Shown here piece after piece: positions 12,762-15,653 of a DNA stretch of 15,653 nt. The stretch lies in NCBI GenBank assembly GCA_023434145.1, contig JAEYTI010000077.1, positions 1 to 15,653 on the forward strand, in the 5' to 3' direction. Below the pieces are notes generated by a model. The model ran no database searches, was not told the origin of the DNA, and saw nothing but the letters and a program-made list of their open reading frames with translations. This DNA is from Chloroflexota bacterium. GTDB taxonomy: Bacteria > Chloroflexota > Anaerolineae > Anaerolineales > Anaerolineaceae. A program made the position numbers and the translations under genes. Within the stretch, counting starts at the first letter, position 1, and the number at the start of each line of letters is the position of its first letter.

Positions 12762-13024
12762 CGTTTCACCTGATCTTCGTGTACCAATTTCCAATCGACA
12801 ATTTACAGGGACCAATACTACGCTTCATTTGGCAGACGGCGATAGGCTCTATCCTCTAGCTTCCCGGTGTGCGAACGGTTGAGCGAGACGCTGCGATGAG
12901 AGCAATGATGGATGTTTTGTCGGCGATAGCCCGCTTCAGAAGCGCTGGCCGCCGGGAGAGATCAAGATTCCTATGAGCGCCGGAGAGTGCCGTCCCGAAA
13001 GTGGACCATTCCGGCTGGTTTTCT
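12762..13024 (-). other. Long untranslated leader of the Bet gene
   Basis: From the predicted start at about 13024 to the ATG there are about 263 nt. No ORF with a ribosome site and sensible codon use was found. A 62-codon minus frame here starts upstream of the -10, and a 26-codon plus frame lacks support. No known riboswitch is recognised. Several GC-rich segments could fold (for example CCGGA/TCCGG around 12972-13013). It may be a regulatory leader or hold an unrecognised small RNA. Confidence 0.35.
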
Positions 13025-13059
13025 AGAACAATTATAGCACGCATGTTCTAAAAATGCAA
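13024..13059 (-). promoter_or_regulatory. Bet promoter with inverted-repeat operator TAGAACA-N13-TGTTCTA
   Basis: On the minus strand TTGCAT (13059-13054), 17 nt and TATAAT (13036-13031) form a strong promoter, also with the extended TGC before the -10. A perfect 7-bp inverted repeat, TAGAACA (13024-13030) and TGTTCTA (13044-13050), brackets the -10, so a bound dimer would block the polymerase. The half-site recalls the GAAC/GTTC core of Gram-positive LexA boxes, but the spacing is far wider than in a LexA box. Confidence 0.6.
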
Positions 13060-13099
13060 ATATGACTTTTCCACCAGTTTATATCCTTGATAACTGTCT

Positions 13100-13160
13100 T
13101 GAAAATAAAAGGGTGTTTCCAAAAATTGCAGTCATTTTTGGAAACACCCTTTTATTTTCA
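13100..13160. terminator. Perfect 27-bp hairpin downstream of the glycosyltransferase
   Basis: Arms 13100-13126 and 13134-13160 are exact reverse complements with a 7-nt loop. It lies 40 nt past the stop of the minus-strand glycosyltransferase gene and upstream of the Bet promoter. Termination of the glycosyltransferase transcript is the natural reading. There is no trailing U-tract on either strand. Confidence 0.75.
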
Positions 13161-13199
13161 TTCATGGGGTTGAACGAAGTTCGTGGAAACTGCTCAGCC

Positions 13200-14669
13200 T
13201 CAGGGCTTGCGCCACAGCGTTTTCGCATAGCGCGATTGCGGGTTCGAGGAAAATACCGGCTCGTATCCAATCGAATGCAGGTCATCCACTTCCTGTCCAC
13301 GCAGCCGCGCGGGGGTGATGACATATACTGGGTTATCCCATTTCCCCGCCTGTTTCACCAGGTCCCAGGTAGCGCCCCAGACTCGCCCTGCCGCTTCTGG
13401 CAAAGGATCGGTGAAGTCGAGATAGTATTTGTAGACATAGCCCTCGTATGCCGGGTACACAAGTACGCTGCTGCCGGGCTGCCATTCACGTAAGATGTTC
13501 TCCACCACGGCGCGTGAAGCGCCTTTATCATCCTGCTGGTAGCCGCGGATCGCGGGCACTGCTGCCAGAATCAGCACCAGCGCAGCCAGGAGATACCCGG
13601 TTGCCCGAGCGGATTCCGATCTAGGCCTGATCGCCCCGGTGGCAGCATCTGCAACAGCAGCCGCTCCAGCCCCCGCCGCCATGCACAGGGCGGGCAACAA
13701 AAAGATCCACTGCCGCGGCGCGAAGAAGTAGTGCCCAGCCACGTCAGACAGCAGTATCGCCGCCATTTGCAGCACTGCGCTCACCAGCAGTCCTGCTGCT
13801 GGAGAAAACCAGGCCGTTCCCAAACGCGGCCCCTGGCGGAAAAGAAGCATAGCGCCGGTAATCGTCAGCACTGCCAGCAGCAGTCCCCAAAGCCAATCCC
13901 AGCCCGGCTGTGCCGTATAGTACGGCAGCCAGCCCAGCCCCGCCAGGATCGCCGCGACCGGCGACTCTACCATCGCCATTAGCGGAATAGCAAACATGTT
14001 GCTGGCTGAAAAGGTCACGTAGCCGGCGAGGAAGGCCAGTAAGATGACCAATCCCGAGGCAATGAGGCCCAATCGCCGGGTGCGCGCCAGCGCGCCGCGA
14101 AAGCCGAACTGTGCCAGCCAAACCGCGCCGTTCGCCAGGCAGAGCAGTACGTAGGCGTGGAAGTATACCCCGACCACTGCCGCAAGCGTAAACAGCGCCC
14201 AGCGGCGTACAGTCGGCTGCTGTACCGCATCCCACAACAACAGGGTCGCTAACAGGTAGAAGAAGACCAGCGAGGCATAAAACCGCAGCTCTTGCGAATA
14301 CTGGATGTGCAGCGGCACAAGCGCCAGGATCAGCATACCCAGCAGGGCCGGCGTGCGTGAAAGAAAGCGCCGGTACAGCGCGTATGCCAGCGGCAGGCTG
14401 AACGATCCCCAAAGTACGGCAGGCAGCCGCAGCGCGAATTCGCTCGTATTCACCCGGCCCACCAACCACACGATCAGGTAGTCGAGCGGCATCGCCAGCA
14501 CGTGCGAACGCACCACGCTCAACATACCACCCAGAGTCTCTGCCCGCGCTGCAAGCGCCACTCCTGCTTCGTCCAGCCAGAAGCTGACATCACCCAGGCG
14601 GTAGAGACGCAGTGCCAGTCCTAGCAGGAAGATGGCGAAAGGCAGCAGGGCAGTTCGAGTGCGATTCAT
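13200..14669 (-). CDS. Polytopic GT-C glycosyltransferase, GT39/ArnT-like
   Basis: The protein has 489 residues and about ten to twelve hydrophobic helices through about residue 365, then a soluble extracytoplasmic C-terminal domain of about 120 residues. The first external loop carries FWLDEAG with Asp33-Glu34, the catalytic acidic motif of GT-C enzymes of the PMT/ArnT type. SQELRFYA (125-132) is the second typical motif of this bacterial group. These enzymes move a sugar from a polyprenyl-phosphate donor to a lipid or protein outside the membrane; donor and acceptor are not evident. ATG 14669 follows an AAAGG-type site 7 nt upstream. No other cell-envelope sugar gene adjoins it. It ends 40 nt before a 27-bp hairpin. 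Confidence 0.82.
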   Translation of the reverse strand: MNRTRTALLPFAIFLLGLALRLYRLGDVSFWLDEAGVALAARAETLGGMLSVVRSHVLAMPLDYLIVWLVGRVNTSEFALRLPAVLWGSFSLPLAYALYRRFLSRTPALLGMLILALVPLHIQYSQELRFYASLVFFYLLATLLLWDAVQQPTVRRWALFTLAAVVGVYFHAYVLLCLANGAVWLAQFGFRGALARTRRLGLIASGLVILLAFLAGYVTFSASNMFAIPLMAMVESPVAAILAGLGWLPYYTAQPGWDWLWGLLLAVLTITGAMLLFRQGPRLGTAWFSPAAGLLVSAVLQMAAILLSDVAGHYFFAPRQWIFLLPALCMAAGAGAAAVADAATGAIRPRSESARATGYLLAALVLILAAVPAIRGYQQDDKGASRAVVENILREWQPGSSVLVYPAYEGYVYKYYLDFTDPLPEAAGRVWGATWDLVKQAGKWDNPVYVITPARLRGQEVDDLHSIGYEPVFSSNPQSRYAKTLWRKP

Positions 14670-14726
14670 GGCCTAACCTTTATTCCCGATGATGATTTGA
14701 GGTTACGTTTCTACTCGCATTATTTT

Positions 14727-14769
14727 ATGATGGTTGTTTGTGCGGTATCGTCGCACAAACAACCATCAT
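14727..14769. repeat. Perfect 18-bp inverted repeat upstream of the glycosyltransferase
   Basis: Arms 14727-14744 and 14752-14769 pair exactly around a 7-nt loop. The lipoprotein gene to the right already has its own U-tract terminator at 14799-14830, so this hairpin is redundant as a terminator. It sits at the promoter side of the glycosyltransferase gene. A TAAAAT on the minus strand (14727-14722) touches its edge and could be the -10. Confidence 0.85.
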
Positions 14770-14798
14770 CAAAAATCTTGGGATACGTTCTTATCAAA

Positions 14799-14830
14799 AA
14801 TGCGTGACCGGGTTTGCCCGGTCACGCATT
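14799..14830 (-). terminator. Intrinsic terminator of the Ig-like lipoprotein gene
   Basis: A 14-bp stem (14799-14812 with 14817-14830) with a GC-rich top and TTTG loop lies 17 nt after the stop. On the minus strand it runs into TTTTTGAT. This is the only hairpin in the window with a classical U-tract. Confidence 0.85.
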
Positions 14831-14847
14831 GATTTCACTTTGCGCGA

Positions 14848-15528
14848 TTAGTCCGTAATGGACTTGTAGGTGAACGATCCATACCCACCAGGGATTACCG
14901 AGCCAGATGGCTGGACAATCTGGAAGTACCATGTGTGGGTCGTGATTGTCTCTGAACCGAAGGCCCACAGATTGAACTCGGCCTTTTCCCCAGGGTTCAC
15001 GCCTTTTTCGATCATGGCATCTTGCTGCACGGTTACTTCGCCCTCAAAACCGGTAATCACCAGGCGGCAGCCGGGTTCCCAGGCGATGGTTCCGTTGTTT
15101 TCGAAGCCCATTGCAAGGCTAAACCACTCATTCGGAAGATACTCTCGCTTGTTCCCCGGGTAGGTGGTTGCGTAATTAAACTTAGCGCTCAGGCCGCCAA
15201 CTGTCTGATTGGTTGGGGCAGCGGTAGGCTGGGCCTGCTGGGTCGCTGCGGCGGGCTCCAGGGTGGGCGTCGGCGGCATTGGGGTAGCCGTTGGCGGAAT
15301 GGGGGTGTTGGTGAGAAGCAGTGTCGCGGTGGGGTTCAGCAGCGCTTGCTCGGTCATCTGCGCCGAGAGCGTGCTCACAGCAGCAGCCACAACCGTAGCC
15401 GGGTCCATGGTGGGTACAGCCGTCGGCTGTTCGGTGGGCAGTGCCGTAGGCGCAGCGCAGGCAGCCAGCAGGCTCGCAAGCGCGATGAAAGTTATGATCC
15501 TACCAAAGAGAAAGTGTTGTTTCAGCAT
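14848..15528 (-). CDS. Surface lipoprotein with Pro/Thr-rich linker and NBR1-type Ig-like domain
   Basis: The protein has 226 residues. A lipoprotein signal peptide (ITFIALASLLAAC) has lipobox LAAC and Cys24. A Pro/Thr/Ala-rich linker (about 25-108; TPIPPTATPMPPTPT) would span the cell surface layer. Residues 112-226 form a beta-sandwich of the N_BRCA1_IG / NBR1 Ig-like type, recognised by WFSLAMGFENNGTIAWEPGC (135-154) and GEKAEFNLWAFG (180-191). This domain is common in secreted Chloroflexota proteins. It probably mediates surface protein or glycan contacts; no enzymatic motif is seen. ATG 15528 has AGGTGA 4 nt upstream, the same ribosome-site layout as bet. The promoter is an extended -10 at 15567-15559. 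It is monocistronic, with an intrinsic terminator. Confidence 0.85.
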   Translation of the reverse strand: MLKQHFLFGRIITFIALASLLAACAAPTALPTEQPTAVPTMDPATVVAAAVSTLSAQMTEQALLNPTATLLLTNTPIPPTATPMPPTPTLEPAAATQQAQPTAAPTNQTVGGLSAKFNYATTYPGNKREYLPNEWFSLAMGFENNGTIAWEPGCRLVITGFEGEVTVQQDAMIEKGVNPGEKAEFNLWAFGSETITTHTWYFQIVQPSGSVIPGGYGSFTYKSITD

Positions 15529-15558
15529 GGTTTCACCTATTATGGAATTTCGGGCTGT

Positions 15559-15567
15559 ATCATACCA
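15559..15567 (-). promoter_or_regulatory. Extended -10 promoter of the Ig-like lipoprotein gene
   Basis: Minus-strand TGG-TATGAT (15567-15559) is an extended -10 giving a leader of about 24 nt with AGGTGA. The -35 is weak. The last 80 nt of the window (15571-15653) contain no recognisable gene. Confidence 0.5.
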
Positions 15568-15653
15568 CATTCCGGAGAAACCAACTTTTGCATACGCCCA
15601 TTGCGCCCATTGGGTAGCTCCCAGTTTGTTGGTGCGTTGGGACAGGGGAACTT

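Noticed and set aside
12856..13044. 62-codon minus-strand frame upstream of bet
   Set aside because: Its ATG lies upstream of the -10 box at 13036-13031, so the main transcript lacks the start. There is no ribosome site or family resemblance.
13024..13050. Canonical LexA box
   Set aside because: The GAAC...GTTC halves are 13+ nt apart instead of about 4, so it is kept only as an unidentified operator.
164..14830. CRISPR array or dispersed transposon-family interpretation of the hairpins
   Set aside because: Arms differ in sequence from site to site, there is no regular spacing and no cas or transposase gene.

Overview
The window looks like chromosomal DNA from a Chloroflexota bacterium, probably in or near the class Anaerolineae. 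This is an inference from gene content: a lipoprotein with a Pro/Thr-rich linker and an NBR1-type Ig-like domain, a Tat-exported L,D-transpeptidase, MenA, an archaeal/topoisomerase-type zinc finger on an Mrr nuclease, and GC-rich codon use with TG-N-TATAAT promoters. No rRNA, tRNA, CRISPR array or insertion sequence was seen. There is one candidate non-autonomous repeat element.

Layout, left to right. (1) 1-1279: a membrane-anchored Mrr-type nuclease. (2) 1389-3948: a small unknown protein, a TPR / acidic linker / membrane PH-like protein overlapping it by 4 nt, and an ADP-ribosylglycohydrolase, probably one operon. (3) 4190-7288: a nickel/cobalt uptake operon. It encodes a Fur-family regulator whose own promoter carries TTGCA half-sites resembling a Nur box, then CbiM with a fused PDGLE/CbiN-like tail, CbiQ and CbiO. 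(4) 7348-8391 (minus): L,D-transpeptidase. (5) 8567-9496: MenA. (6) 9495-9704: a 210-bp REP/MITE-like element with 57-nt imperfect inverted arms. (7) 9740-10699 (minus): an orphan ABC substrate-binding lipoprotein. (8) 10989-11630: a zinc-ribbon, single-pass membrane protein. (9) 11700-12761 (minus): a Bet/RecT-family annealing protein with a C-terminal extension, a leader of about 260 nt, and a promoter straddled by an inverted repeat. (10) 13200-14669 (minus): a polytopic GT39-like glycosyltransferase. (11) 14848-15528 (minus): the Ig-like lipoprotein.

The most striking non-genic signal is that every intergenic gap over 100 nt holds a long inverted repeat. Most are perfect or nearly perfect stems of 16-31 bp with very small loops. 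Each has its own sequence and almost all lack a U-tract. Some sit where a terminator belongs, and one has the stop codons of two convergent genes as its exact ends. Others lie between divergent promoters, where they cannot terminate either flanking gene. A second theme is leaderless or near-leaderless expression: TATAAT-like boxes lie 6-10 nt before several start codons, while other genes have normal Shine-Dalgarno sites. All functional calls are from reading the sequence; no database search was run.
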